A stretch of 64,000 nt of DNA from Tepidiphilus margaritifer DSM 15129 (GTDB lineage Bacteria > Pseudomonadota > Gammaproteobacteria > Burkholderiales > Rhodocyclaceae), in assembly GCF_000425565.1 (NCBI RefSeq), contig NZ_AUDR01000014.1, forward strand, positions 62,001-126,000, given 5' to 3'. The notes below the pieces were generated by a model, which was not told the DNA's origin, did not search any database, and saw only the letters and a program-made list of their open reading frames with translations. A program made the position numbers and the translations under genes. Shown one piece after another: positions 8,077-17,084 of the stretch; within the stretch, counting starts at the first letter, position 1, and each line of letters begins with the position of its first letter.

Positions 8077-9636
8077 ATGCCGTCCTCCTCCGCCCCTTCC
8101 CGGATCCTCTTCGCCCTGACGGCGGTCGTCCTCGCCGCGCTCCTGGGGTGGTATTGGCACGAGAGCCGTCCCGTGGAGTTGCCTTCCTCGCCGCTCGCCG
8201 ACCCGCGCATGCAGTGCGTCTCCTACGCCCCTTACTACCGCGACGGCTACACCCCGTTCAAGGAAGACCTCCATCTCACCCGGGAAGAGATCACCACCGA
8301 TCTGCGCGCGCTCGCCGCCGTCACCCGCTGCGTGCGCACCTACTCGGTCGACCAGGGGCTGGATCAGGTCCCCGCAGTGGCACGCGAACTCGGGCTCACC
8401 GTGCTCCTGGGGGCCTGGATCGGGCGCGACGACGCAAAGAACCGCCGGGAGCTCGAGCGCGCCCTGGAGGTGGCCAATGCCAACGCCGACGTCGTCACGA
8501 TGCTCATCGTCGGCAACGAAGTGCTGTTGCGTCGCGAGCAAAGCCCGGAAGCGATGGGCCGCTGGCTGGAAGAAGCCCATGCACGGAGCCGCGTGCCGGT
8601 GACCTACGCCGACGTCTGGGAATTCTGGCTGCGCCATCGCGCCGCGCTCGAACCGCACGTCGATCGTGCCACCATCCACATCCTCCCTTACTGGGAAGAC
8701 CGGCCGCAGCCGATCGAGGCGGCGATCGATCATCTCGTGCGCATCAGGACACTCGCCCGCACCGTGCTGACCAAACCCGTGGTGATCGGCGAGACCGGCT
8801 GGCCCAGCGCCGGGCGCCAGCGCGAAGGGGCGATTCCTTCGCGCGTGAACCAGGCGCGCTACGTGCGCGAATTCCTGGCACTCGCGGAGCGTCACGGCTG
8901 GCAGTACAACTTCATCGAAGCGGTGGACCAGCCCTGGAAACGCTGGCTGGAGGGTACCGTCGGTGGCCACTGGGGCATGCTCGACACCACCCTCGAACCC
9001 AAATTCCCCCTCACCGGGCCGATCGCCGAGCGTGAATCGTTCTGGCCGGTACTCCTTTGGGCGGGGGCTGGCGCGGCGCTGCTGCTCCTCATGGCCGCAC
9101 CAGGGGCCGCGAGCGGACGCGACCACGCGTGGCATGCGCTCGCGGGCGCCGTGCTCGGACTCATCGCGATGTGGCAGTGGGAACACGCCCTGCTCGCCTA
9201 CCGCGACGCCGTGGAATGGGCGGTGCTCGGCGCGATCGGACTCGCCTCGCTCCTCCTCGGCGCCCGGCTTGCCGTGGCACCGCGTCTGCCTTCCCAAACC
9301 ACCGCGTCCACGTACGTTGCGCGCGCGCTGCGGCTCTTGCTCTTTTGCGCCGCCGTGGCCTCCGTCTGGCTCGTGGTCGACGGCCGCTATCGCGACTTCC
9401 CCACCGCGCTCTATCTGCCGCTCGCACTCTTTGCCTGGCGCCGCGCTTGGGCGGTGAGCGCCGAAGAGCGCCTCTGGGCCTGGATTCTCTTCGCTTTCGG
9501 TCTCTACCGCTGGCTGGAAGAACCGGGCAACGGCCAGGCACTGCTGTGGGGACTCACGGCGATGACATTCGCGCGCGCCATCCACGGGGCGCATCGCAGA
9601 ACCACAGCCGCGGCAAAGACCATAGCACCGCAATGA
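8077..9636 (+). CDS. Membrane-anchored GH17 family glucan hydrolase/transglycosylase
   Basis: 519-residue membrane protein. An N-terminal membrane anchor (about 8-26) is followed by a glycoside hydrolase family 17 domain (about 45-315) and a C-terminal block of about six hydrophobic segments (from about 330). GH17 catalytic residues are visible: acid/base E148 in IVGNEVLLR and nucleophile E239 in VIGETGWPS. GH17 enzymes cut or transfer beta-1,3-glucans. Proteobacterial relatives are often annotated as beta-(1,6)-glucan synthases and sit beside NdvB-like synthases, as here (GH17-GT2 fusion 440 bp downstream). A role in periplasmic or capsular glucan remodelling is inferred. The 3' end overlaps the oppositely oriented small membrane-protein gene by 83 bp. 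Confidence 0.85.
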   Translation: MPSSSAPSRILFALTAVVLAALLGWYWHESRPVELPSSPLADPRMQCVSYAPYYRDGYTPFKEDLHLTREEITTDLRALAAVTRCVRTYSVDQGLDQVPAVARELGLTVLLGAWIGRDDAKNRRELERALEVANANADVVTMLIVGNEVLLRREQSPEAMGRWLEEAHARSRVPVTYADVWEFWLRHRAALEPHVDRATIHILPYWEDRPQPIEAAIDHLVRIRTLARTVLTKPVVIGETGWPSAGRQREGAIPSRVNQARYVREFLALAERHGWQYNFIEAVDQPWKRWLEGTVGGHWGMLDTTLEPKFPLTGPIAERESFWPVLLWAGAGAALLLLMAAPGAASGRDHAWHALAGAVLGLIAMWQWEHALLAYRDAVEWAVLGAIGLASLLLGARLAVAPRLPSQTTASTYVARALRLLLFCAAVASVWLVVDGRYRDFPTALYLPLALFAWRRAWAVSAEERLWAWILFAFGLYRWLEEPGNGQALLWGLTAMTFARAIHGAHRRTTAAAKTIAPQ

Positions 9637-9973
9637 CTCCCGGCGTGGCGGCATAAAACACCGTGGCCGCCACGCCGAGCCACAGCGCCGCCACCGCCCA
9701 GCGGCGCGACCCGTAAAGCTGAGCGATCGCCGCGCACAACACAGCCACCCAACCGATGCGTTCCTCGAGAAACGCCTGAACCAGCAGGAACTTGGCCGCG
9801 CAGGCGAAGCCCCCTCCGGGCACCCACTTCCCGCCGCAGGCCGCCGGCGCGAGCTGCGCCTCGAGCCAGCCGAAGCGCACCCACAGGCAGGCGAGTCCCA
9901 TGAGGATCGCCCCCACGAACCAGCCGCGCACCAGGGTGCGCCATCCGCTCTTCCTCGTCATCCCGTTCGCCAT
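9554..9973 (-). CDS. Small integral membrane protein of unknown function
   Basis: About 139 residues, rich in Trp and Ala, with three to four predicted membrane segments (GWFVGAILMGLACLWV, FLLVQAFLEERIGWVAVLCA, WAVAALWLGVAATVFYAATP and a shorter last one). I do not recognise a family. The open frame extends to 10084; starts at 9997, 9979, 9973 and 9961 are all possible. The 9973 ATG was chosen because a G-rich stretch lies just upstream. It lies between two GH17-containing genes on the opposite strand and its 3' end overlaps the first of them, so a role in the same glucan pathway is possible but only positional. It could also be an accidental frame, although the hydrophobic pattern argues for a real gene. 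Confidence 0.55.
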   Translation of the reverse strand: MANGMTRKSGWRTLVRGWFVGAILMGLACLWVRFGWLEAQLAPAACGGKWVPGGGFACAAKFLLVQAFLEERIGWVAVLCAAIAQLYGSRRWAVAALWLGVAATVFYAATPGVIAVLWSLPRLWFCDAPRGWRARMSSP

Positions 9974-10074
9974 CTGCATCCCCCAGGAAACAAACATTTT
10001 CTCATCGTCTCGGTCAATTCCGCACGGGAAGCCGTAAAATCGGCCGTTATCCTCCCGTACGACGGACCGATGCA

Positions 10075-12786
10075 GTGAGCGCAAAACTCCATCTCTTCTG
10101 GCGGGTGCTCGTCGCCCTCATCCTCACCCTGCTCGTGATGTTCGGCACCTTCAAGCTGTGGCAATGGCAGGTGCGGGTCGACACCATGCCCGGCGTCTCG
10201 GGCGAGATCGGCGGCTTCGCCTACACCCCCTTCCGCCGCGACCAGTCCCCGTTCGACAAGAAATACCCTACACCCGAGCAGGTCGCCGAAGATCTCGACA
10301 TCCTGAGCAACTACACCCACCGCATCCGCACTTACGGCGTCACCGACGTTCCGTCGATTTATCCCCTGGCCGAAGAGAAAGGCTTCAAGGTGGCCATGGG
10401 CCTGTGGGTCTCGGCCGACAAGGAACTCTCCGAGCGCGAAGTCGCCGCCGGCCTCGACATCCTCAAGAAGCACAAGAACATCGAACGCATCGTGGTGGGC
10501 AACGAAGTCTTGCTGCGCAAGGAAATGACGGTCCAGGAAATGGCCTCCTGGCTCGACCGCGTGCGCGCCGACATCCGCCGCCAGTTCCGCAAAGGCCAGC
10601 GTCCGCCAGTCTCCACCGCCGAGCCCTGGCACGTCTGGCTCGCCAATCCCGAACTGGTCGACCACGTCGATTACATCATGGTGCACCTCCTGCCCTATCA
10701 CGAGGGCATCTCCTCTGCGCGGGCGCTCGAATATGCCTTCAGCCGCTACGAAGAGCTGCGGCAAAAATTCCCCAAAAAGCCCATCGTCATCGGCGAGATC
10801 GGCTGGCCCACCAGGGGCGAGGCGATGCCCAACCTCATGGGCGGCGACGAATACGCACGCGCCGCCGCGGAAGACGCCGCCCGCTTCGTGCGTGGCTTCC
10901 TTGCCGACCCGCGCTCTGCCTTTCTCGACTACTACATCATGGAGGCGTTCGACCAACCCTGGAAAGTGGCCGTCGAGGGTTGGGCCGGCGCTTACTGGGG
11001 AGTGTTCGATGCCGACCGCCATCTCAAATATCCGCTCGACGGGCTCATCGTGCGCGACGTGCGCTGGAAAGAAAAAGCACGTCTGGCAGTCGCGGTCGCA
11101 GCCGTTCCCATGTTCCTCATCGCCTTTGCCTTGGGTAGCTGGAACGTGCTCGGGCGCCTGTGGCTCATGGGATTGGTGCAGCTCTCCGCGGCCGTGCTCG
11201 TGGTCGGTGTCTATCTGCCCAAGGATTATTACCTCTCGCGGGGCGATCTCGTCGGCCTCGTCTTCCTCATCGTCGCCACCCTCATGACCATTGCCGTGCT
11301 GCTGTCGCACGGGTTCGAGTTCGGCGAGGTGCTCTTCAAGCGGCAATGGCGACGGCGTTTCACCCCCCGAGACCCCTTGCCGCCCGAGCAGCAGCCCTTC
11401 GTCTCCATTCACCTCGCCTGTTACAACGAGCCGCCCGAGATGGTGATCGCCACCATCGACTCGCTCGCCCGGCTCGATTATGCCAACTATGAGGTGATCG
11501 TCGTCGACAACAACACCACCGACGAGGCCCTGTGGAAGCCGGTGGAGGCGCACTGTGCCACGCTCGGGCCACGTTTCCGCTTTTTCCACCTGCCGAAGTG
11601 GCCCGGTTTCAAGGCCGGGGCGCTCAATTTCGCCCTCAAGCAGACGGATCCGCGCGCCGAGATCGTCGGCGTGGTCGATGCCGACTACGTCGTCGAACCC
11701 GACTGGCTCGCCCGGCTCGTGCCGCACTTCCTCGACAGCCCCCAGGTGGCCGTGGTGCAAGCCCCGCAGGCGCACCGCGACTTCGAGCACAGTTTCTTCC
11801 AGCGCATGTGCAACTGGGAATTCGAGGGCTTTTTCCGCATCGGCATGCACCACCGCAACGAACGCAACGCCCTGATCCAGCACGGCACGATGACACTCAT
11901 CCGTCGCCGGGCCCTGGAGGAAGTCGGCGGCTGGTCGGAATGGTGCATCTGCGAGGATACCGAACTCGGCCTGCGGCTGATCGAACTCGGCTATGAAACC
12001 CGCTACGTGGATCACATCTTCGGTCGCGGGCTCACGCCGTCGGACTTCGCCGCCATCAAGTCGCAGCGCTTCCGCTGGGCGTTCGGCGCGATGCAGATCC
12101 TCAAGGCCCACTTGCCCAAGCTCCTGGGGCTGCGACCCTCGAAGCTGAACTTCGCGCAGCGCTACCACTTCCTCACCGGCTGGTTCGCCTGGTTCGGCGA
12201 TGCCCTGCACCTCGTCTTTGCGCTCGCCTCCATCTACTGGACGCTGGGCATGATCCACTTCCCCAAAACCTTCGCCTTGCCGGTCGCCTCGCTCGCCATG
12301 CCCGTGCTCGGTTTCATGGCCTTCAAGACCGCGCTCGGGCCCGTCCTCTACCGCCGCACCATGCACACGCGCTGGATCGACATCCTCGGCGCCTCCATCC
12401 TCTCCGTGGGCTTGGCGCACACCATCGCGCGCGGCGTCTTCGCCGGGCTCTTTCAGAAAAAAGGCACCTTCGTGCGCACCCCCAAAGGCTGGCGCGCCAA
12501 GGGAACCTTTGCCTTCTTTGGCCCCATCCGCGAGGAACTCGGCCTGCTCGCAACGATCCTATTGGGTGCAGGGGTACTCATAGCCAAGCGGGGGTTGCTC
12601 GATCTGGAAGTCAAACTCTGGGTCTCCATCCTCATGCTGCAGGCGATCCCCTATCTGGCCGCGGTGCTGTGTCAGATCATCGCCTATCTTCCCGACAATG
12701 CCCCACCGGAAGAACAGGCCGAGAAACCGTCCGCCCCGAGCACCGAGGGAACCCCGGTGGGCGTTTCGGGTACAATGGCCCGTTGA
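10075..12786 (+). CDS. Bifunctional GH17-GT2 membrane beta-glucan synthase (NdvB-like)
   Basis: 903-residue fusion. A membrane anchor (about 8-26) leads into a periplasmic GH17 domain (about 40-320; E144 in VVGNEVLLR, E241 in VIGEIGWPT). Three membrane segments (about 337-415) precede a cytoplasmic family 2 glycosyltransferase (about 440-680) with D535-A-D537, E627-D628 in CICEDTELG and the processive QRFRW motif at 664-668; further membrane segments follow. This is the layout of Pseudomonas aeruginosa NdvB, which makes cyclic beta-1,3-glucans. The GT2 part would polymerise UDP-glucose while GH17 branches or cyclises outside. The start is a GTG at 10075; an ATG-CAG-TGA minicistron ends on it. 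ettA follows after 22 bp. Confidence 0.88.
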   Translation: MSAKLHLFWRVLVALILTLLVMFGTFKLWQWQVRVDTMPGVSGEIGGFAYTPFRRDQSPFDKKYPTPEQVAEDLDILSNYTHRIRTYGVTDVPSIYPLAEEKGFKVAMGLWVSADKELSEREVAAGLDILKKHKNIERIVVGNEVLLRKEMTVQEMASWLDRVRADIRRQFRKGQRPPVSTAEPWHVWLANPELVDHVDYIMVHLLPYHEGISSARALEYAFSRYEELRQKFPKKPIVIGEIGWPTRGEAMPNLMGGDEYARAAAEDAARFVRGFLADPRSAFLDYYIMEAFDQPWKVAVEGWAGAYWGVFDADRHLKYPLDGLIVRDVRWKEKARLAVAVAAVPMFLIAFALGSWNVLGRLWLMGLVQLSAAVLVVGVYLPKDYYLSRGDLVGLVFLIVATLMTIAVLLSHGFEFGEVLFKRQWRRRFTPRDPLPPEQQPFVSIHLACYNEPPEMVIATIDSLARLDYANYEVIVVDNNTTDEALWKPVEAHCATLGPRFRFFHLPKWPGFKAGALNFALKQTDPRAEIVGVVDADYVVEPDWLARLVPHFLDSPQVAVVQAPQAHRDFEHSFFQRMCNWEFEGFFRIGMHHRNERNALIQHGTMTLIRRRALEEVGGWSEWCICEDTELGLRLIELGYETRYVDHIFGRGLTPSDFAAIKSQRFRWAFGAMQILKAHLPKLLGLRPSKLNFAQRYHFLTGWFAWFGDALHLVFALASIYWTLGMIHFPKTFALPVASLAMPVLGFMAFKTALGPVLYRRTMHTRWIDILGASILSVGLAHTIARGVFAGLFQKKGTFVRTPKGWRAKGTFAFFGPIREELGLLATILLGAGVLIAKRGLLDLEVKLWVSILMLQAIPYLAAVLCQIIAYLPDNAPPEEQAEKPSAPSTEGTPVGVSGTMAR

Positions 12787-12808
12787 ACCGTAATTTCGTA
12801 GGAGTGTC

Positions 12809-14473
<1,665 letters not shown>

Positions 14474-14495
14474 TTCTTTGCCCTTCTCGCGATCT

Positions 14496-14523
14496 AGCCC
14501 CTGCATTGACAGGGGCTTTTTCT
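14496..14523 (+). terminator. Rho-independent terminator after ettA
   Basis: Perfect 8-bp stem AGCCCCTG/CAGGGGCT with a 6-base loop CATTGA, followed by TTTTTCTT. Located 22 bp after the ettA stop, it should end the gcvH-to-ettA direction of transcription and separate it from the next gene. Confidence 0.85.
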
Positions 14524-14526
14524 TGC

Positions 14527-14538
14527 CTGAAATTTCAG
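14527..14538. repeat. 12-bp perfect palindrome CTGAAATTTCAG
   Basis: Perfect inverted repeat just after the ettA terminator and 48 bp before the ATG of the winged-helix-like gene at 14587. It could be an operator half of a larger site together with the 21-bp palindrome ten bases downstream. Function is inferred from position only. Confidence 0.4.
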
Positions 14539-14548
14539 TTTTGGTTAA

Positions 14549-14569
14549 GATGAATCATAATGATTCATC
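14549..14569. promoter_or_regulatory. 21-bp perfect palindrome, candidate operator
   Basis: GATGAATCAT, one central A, ATGATTCATC: a perfect 10-1-10 inverted repeat ending 17 bp before the ATG at 14587. It is AT-rich in a GC-rich genome and sits where a promoter or operator would be. It resembles Fur-family boxes only partly (about 4 of 7 positions per half in the 7-1-7 form), so no regulator is assigned. Confidence 0.5.
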
Positions 14570-14586
14570 TATAAGAGAATAATCCT

Positions 14587-15102
14587 ATGACCAACAGAGC
14601 CGTTTTCCGCAAGACGCCCAAAGGGATGGATGAAGTTCAACATCGTTCAGGGAAATTGACGCCGCGCCAACGCCGCATCCTCATCATGATCGACGGGCGG
14701 CGGACCGTGGAAGATCTGCGCGAACTAGCATCGACCGACGATCTCTCCAACGTCCTCGGTCACCTCGAAGAAGAAGGCTACATCGAGCTCGTCGGCCTCA
14801 AAGGGGAAAACGAGGCGATCACCCACCAAGACAGACTTCCCTCCCCTACCGATTTCCGTCCGCTGCCAGAGCCGCGTAACCCCGAAGAATTGAACATGGC
14901 GCGTCATTTCATGATCAACACGATCAAGGCGTTTTGCCGCGGCCCAATCATCCATCTCTCGCTCATCGACGAGATCGCCGCGGCCCAATCGCACGAAGAA
15001 CTACGTGCGCTCTATGGGCAATGGTTTCGGCTGATCCAGGAAAGCGCGGAAGGCAGAAGAAGGGCGGAACAGCTACGCGCCGATCTACTCAAGGTGCTGT
15101 GA
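14587..15102 (+). CDS. Hypothetical protein with winged-helix-like N-terminus
   Basis: 171 residues. The segment from about 22 to 75 (KLTPRQRRILIMIDGRRTVE, then LASTDDLSNVLGHLEEEGYIEL) reads like a winged-helix/MarR-type fold in which a repressed helix pair is followed by a beta wing. The C-terminal half is helical and charged (HFMINTIKAFCRGPIIHLSL, then ESAEGRRRAEQLRADLLKVL). Similar short proteins occur in betaproteobacteria without known function. No clear domain assignment is possible from sequence reading. It has its own upstream region with two palindromes, and its last 14 bp overlap the convergent histidine kinase gene. It may regulate itself through the palindromes, which is inference. 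Confidence 0.75.
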   Translation: MTNRAVFRKTPKGMDEVQHRSGKLTPRQRRILIMIDGRRTVEDLRELASTDDLSNVLGHLEEEGYIELVGLKGENEAITHQDRLPSPTDFRPLPEPRNPEELNMARHFMINTIKAFCRGPIIHLSLIDEIAAAQSHEELRALYGQWFRLIQESAEGRRRAEQLRADLLKVL

Positions 15103-16318
15103 AAACCACCTCGATTTTCGTCCCTCGGCCATTTCGGTCACACAAACCCAGCCGGAACGCCCACCCTTCCCGTTCGCACAATCGGCGCACCATCACGAGG
15201 CCGCGACCTCTGCTTGCTCCCTTTTCGGCGGAAGACATGCCGATCCCGTCGTCCTCGATGCATAGCCGGTCTGTTTCGATGCGCACCGTGATCCGCTGGC
15301 AGTGCGCATGTTGGATTGCATTGCGCACGAGATTGGCAACGATGACGGAAAGCGCCGTGGAGGACCCATGAATCACGGGATGAGCAGTAGCCATCATCTC
15401 CAGGACGATCCCGGTGCCCGCCATGAACAGTTCACTGTGTGCCATGGCCTCACGCACCACCTCGACGACATCGAATTCTTCTCGTGTCGCCTCCGGCTCA
15501 CGCGCGAGCAATAAAAGCGTCTCGATCGTCTCGGCCATGCGGGCTCCGGCGTGCTCGATGCGAGCCACAGCGCGTCGTGAGCGCTCGCCGAGGTGAGGGT
15601 CGGCCGCGAGCAATTCCGCCGCGTGCAGGATCACGGTGAGCGGCGTACGCAGTTCATGGCTCGCGTCGGCCGAAAAATCCCGCTCACGTGCAAGGGCCTC
15701 AGACATGCGTCGGCGATATTCGTCGAGTGCCCGCGCCAGTACCAAAACCTCCTCGTCGAGATCATCCTCGGCCAAGCGCAATTCGGGAGAAAAATCATTC
15801 ACCTCCTTCAAGCGCTCAGTGAGTCGGGTGAGCGGCGCGAGCAAGCGACGCGAGAAATAAAACCCGAACCACAGTGCGACGTAACCCGAGAACGCTGCCC
15901 CGGCGAGCACGATGAAGAGGCCCACCCATTCGCGTCGCTCGATGCCGGAGATGTCTTCGATCACGGCGTAGCGCTGCCCTTGAGTGGGCGTGGCCAAGCC
16001 CACGACCCATCCCTTGTGCCCGAGTTCGAACTCATGAATGCCATCGGGTTGGGAAAAAATCTCTTCCGGCAAATTTTCGAGTTCGGCCGAAGACAAAACA
16101 TGAATTTCCGGATGGTGGGGATGCTCACGAAGAACGAAACGCTGGGGCGACGCGACAAGGCGCTGCAGCCGCTCTTGCACCACCCCCTTTACCGTCTCTT
16201 CCTCCAAGGCATAACTCGCCCAAAGGAGGGCACCCACGATCAAAGGCCCCAAGGCCACGCCGAGAAAGGCGAAGGCCGCGATGAGGCGCAGGCGCAAACT
16301 ACGCGGACGTTTCTTCAT
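15089..16318 (-). CDS. Two-component sensor histidine kinase
   Basis: 409-residue membrane sensor kinase. Two membrane segments (about 11-38 and 131-156) enclose a periplasmic sensor of roughly 90 residues; a HAMP-like linker (about 157-212) leads to HisKA with phospho-acceptor H221 in DASHELRTPL and an HATPase_c domain (N box VANLVRNAIQHAH, G boxes DDGIGM and GRGLVM). The partner regulator gene overlaps its start by 20 bp. The divergent ArnT-like locus suggests a PmrB-like role in envelope stress, but the sensor has no exact ExxE iron motif, so the signal is unknown. Confidence 0.92.
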   Translation of the reverse strand: MKKRPRSLRLRLIAAFAFLGVALGPLIVGALLWASYALEEETVKGVVQERLQRLVASPQRFVLREHPHHPEIHVLSSAELENLPEEIFSQPDGIHEFELGHKGWVVGLATPTQGQRYAVIEDISGIERREWVGLFIVLAGAAFSGYVALWFGFYFSRRLLAPLTRLTERLKEVNDFSPELRLAEDDLDEEVLVLARALDEYRRRMSEALARERDFSADASHELRTPLTVILHAAELLAADPHLGERSRRAVARIEHAGARMAETIETLLLLAREPEATREEFDVVEVVREAMAHSELFMAGTGIVLEMMATAHPVIHGSSTALSVIVANLVRNAIQHAHCQRITVRIETDRLCIEDDGIGMSSAEKGASRGRGLVMVRRLCEREGWAFRLGLCDRNGRGTKIEVVFTAP

Positions 16319-16988
16319 CGGGCGCGGCCAGACGATAGCCGATATGGGGGATCGTGTGCAGCAAGGGAACGCCGAAGGGGCGATCGATTGCCTGGCGCAA
16401 ACGGTGAACGTGGGCCCGCAGCGCGTCGCTGTCGGGCGGATCGTCTCCCCACAGCGCCGCCTCGAGGCGCTCGCGCGGCACGACGGCGGGCGAAGCGCGC
16501 ATCAAGAGACGTAGCAGTTGGTAATCGAACGGGGCCAGGACGATTTTCTTTCCTTGCCGCGATACCTGATGGGTTCGCTCATCGAGGATCAGATCGCCGA
16601 CTTGCAGACGCCGTCGTTCCAAACCCCCTGCGGCCCGCCGCGTGTGTGCCCGCAATCTCGCTTCGAGTTCGCGCAGCGAGAGGGGCTTGACGAGATAATC
16701 GTCGGCACCCGCTTCCAAACCGAGCAGTTTGTCGTCCAATTCACCCCTGGCCGTGAGCATGAGGATCGGCACGGCGATCCCTTCTTCCCGCAGGCGACGG
16801 CAGAGTTCGATTCCATCGAGGCCGGGCAAGCCGAGATCCAGAACGATGGCATCGAACGCCTTGCTTTGAGCCATTTGCAGGCCGCCTGGACCATTGACGG
16901 CGAGATCGACCCGGTGACCACATGCCTCGAGGTAATCGAGGAGGTTGCCGGCGAGATCCCTATCGTCTTCGATGATCAAAACATCCAT
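16299..16988 (-). CDS. OmpR/PmrA-type response regulator
   Basis: 229 residues: receiver domain (about 1-115) with acidic pocket E7-D8-D9, phospho-acceptor D51 in IVLDLGLPGLDG and K in YLVKPLSL; then an OmpR-type winged helix (about 125-222, ending HTIPHIGYRLAAP). The ATG at 16988 is the first residue of the receiver fold; a longer frame to 17105 crosses the promoter region. A perfect TATAAT lies only six bases upstream of the ATG and no Shine-Dalgarno is visible, so the mRNA may be leaderless. A 10-bp tandem repeat sits directly upstream of the -35 position, fitting autoregulation. Probably controls itself and the divergent lipid-modification genes. Confidence 0.93.
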   Translation of the reverse strand: MDVLIIEDDRDLAGNLLDYLEACGHRVDLAVNGPGGLQMAQSKAFDAIVLDLGLPGLDGIELCRRLREEGIAVPILMLTARGELDDKLLGLEAGADDYLVKPLSLRELEARLRAHTRRAAGGLERRRLQVGDLILDERTHQVSRQGKKIVLAPFDYQLLRLLMRASPAVVPRERLEAALWGDDPPDSDALRAHVHRLRQAIDRPFGVPLLHTIPHIGYRLAAPDEETSA

Positions 16989-16994
16989 TGAACA

Positions 16995-17000
16995 ATTATA
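16995..17000 (-). promoter_or_regulatory. -10 element of the response regulator promoter
   Basis: Perfect TATAAT on the minus strand, six bases before the ATG at 16988. The 17-bp-spaced -35 position (17018-17023, AACGTG on the minus strand) is poor, while the tandem repeats begin immediately upstream at 17024. That layout is typical of promoters activated by OmpR-family regulators. Confidence 0.6.
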
Positions 17001-17023
17001 GATGTCATTCACCGCGTCACGTT

Positions 17024-17043
17024 CCTTGAATGTCCTTGAATGT
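17024..17043. promoter_or_regulatory. 10-bp tandem repeat, candidate response-regulator binding site
   Basis: Two exact copies of CCTTGAATGT in tandem (17024-17033, 17034-17043), giving CTTGAA half sites one helical turn apart. OmpR/PhoB/PmrA-type regulators bind such direct repeats. It lies between the divergent response regulator and ArnT-like genes and abuts the -35 position of the former. Not a proven site. Confidence 0.6.
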
Positions 17044-17053
17044 TTACGCCGCG

Positions 17054-17075
17054 TTGACACGGCCCCTCCTATAAT
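17054..17075 (+). promoter_or_regulatory. Candidate promoter of the ArnT-like operon
   Basis: A perfect TATAAT at 17070-17075 lies nine bases before the ATG at 17085. A perfect TTGACA occurs at 17054-17059, but the spacer is only 10 bp, too short for a standard promoter. The -10 box is therefore credible while the -35 function may depend on the repeats at 17024-17043. Confidence 0.45.
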
Positions 17076-17084
17076 CCCTTCCCC

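Noticed and set aside
9958-12420. 820-codon open frame antisense to the GH17-GT2 synthase gene
   Set aside because: Long antisense frames are common in GC-rich DNA; the translation is low-complexity (Glu/Gly/Asp/His-rich) without any domain, while the plus strand encodes a complete motif-bearing enzyme. Similar shadows at 7606-9654, 28677-31007, 56340-58955 and 60558-62561 were rejected for the same reason.
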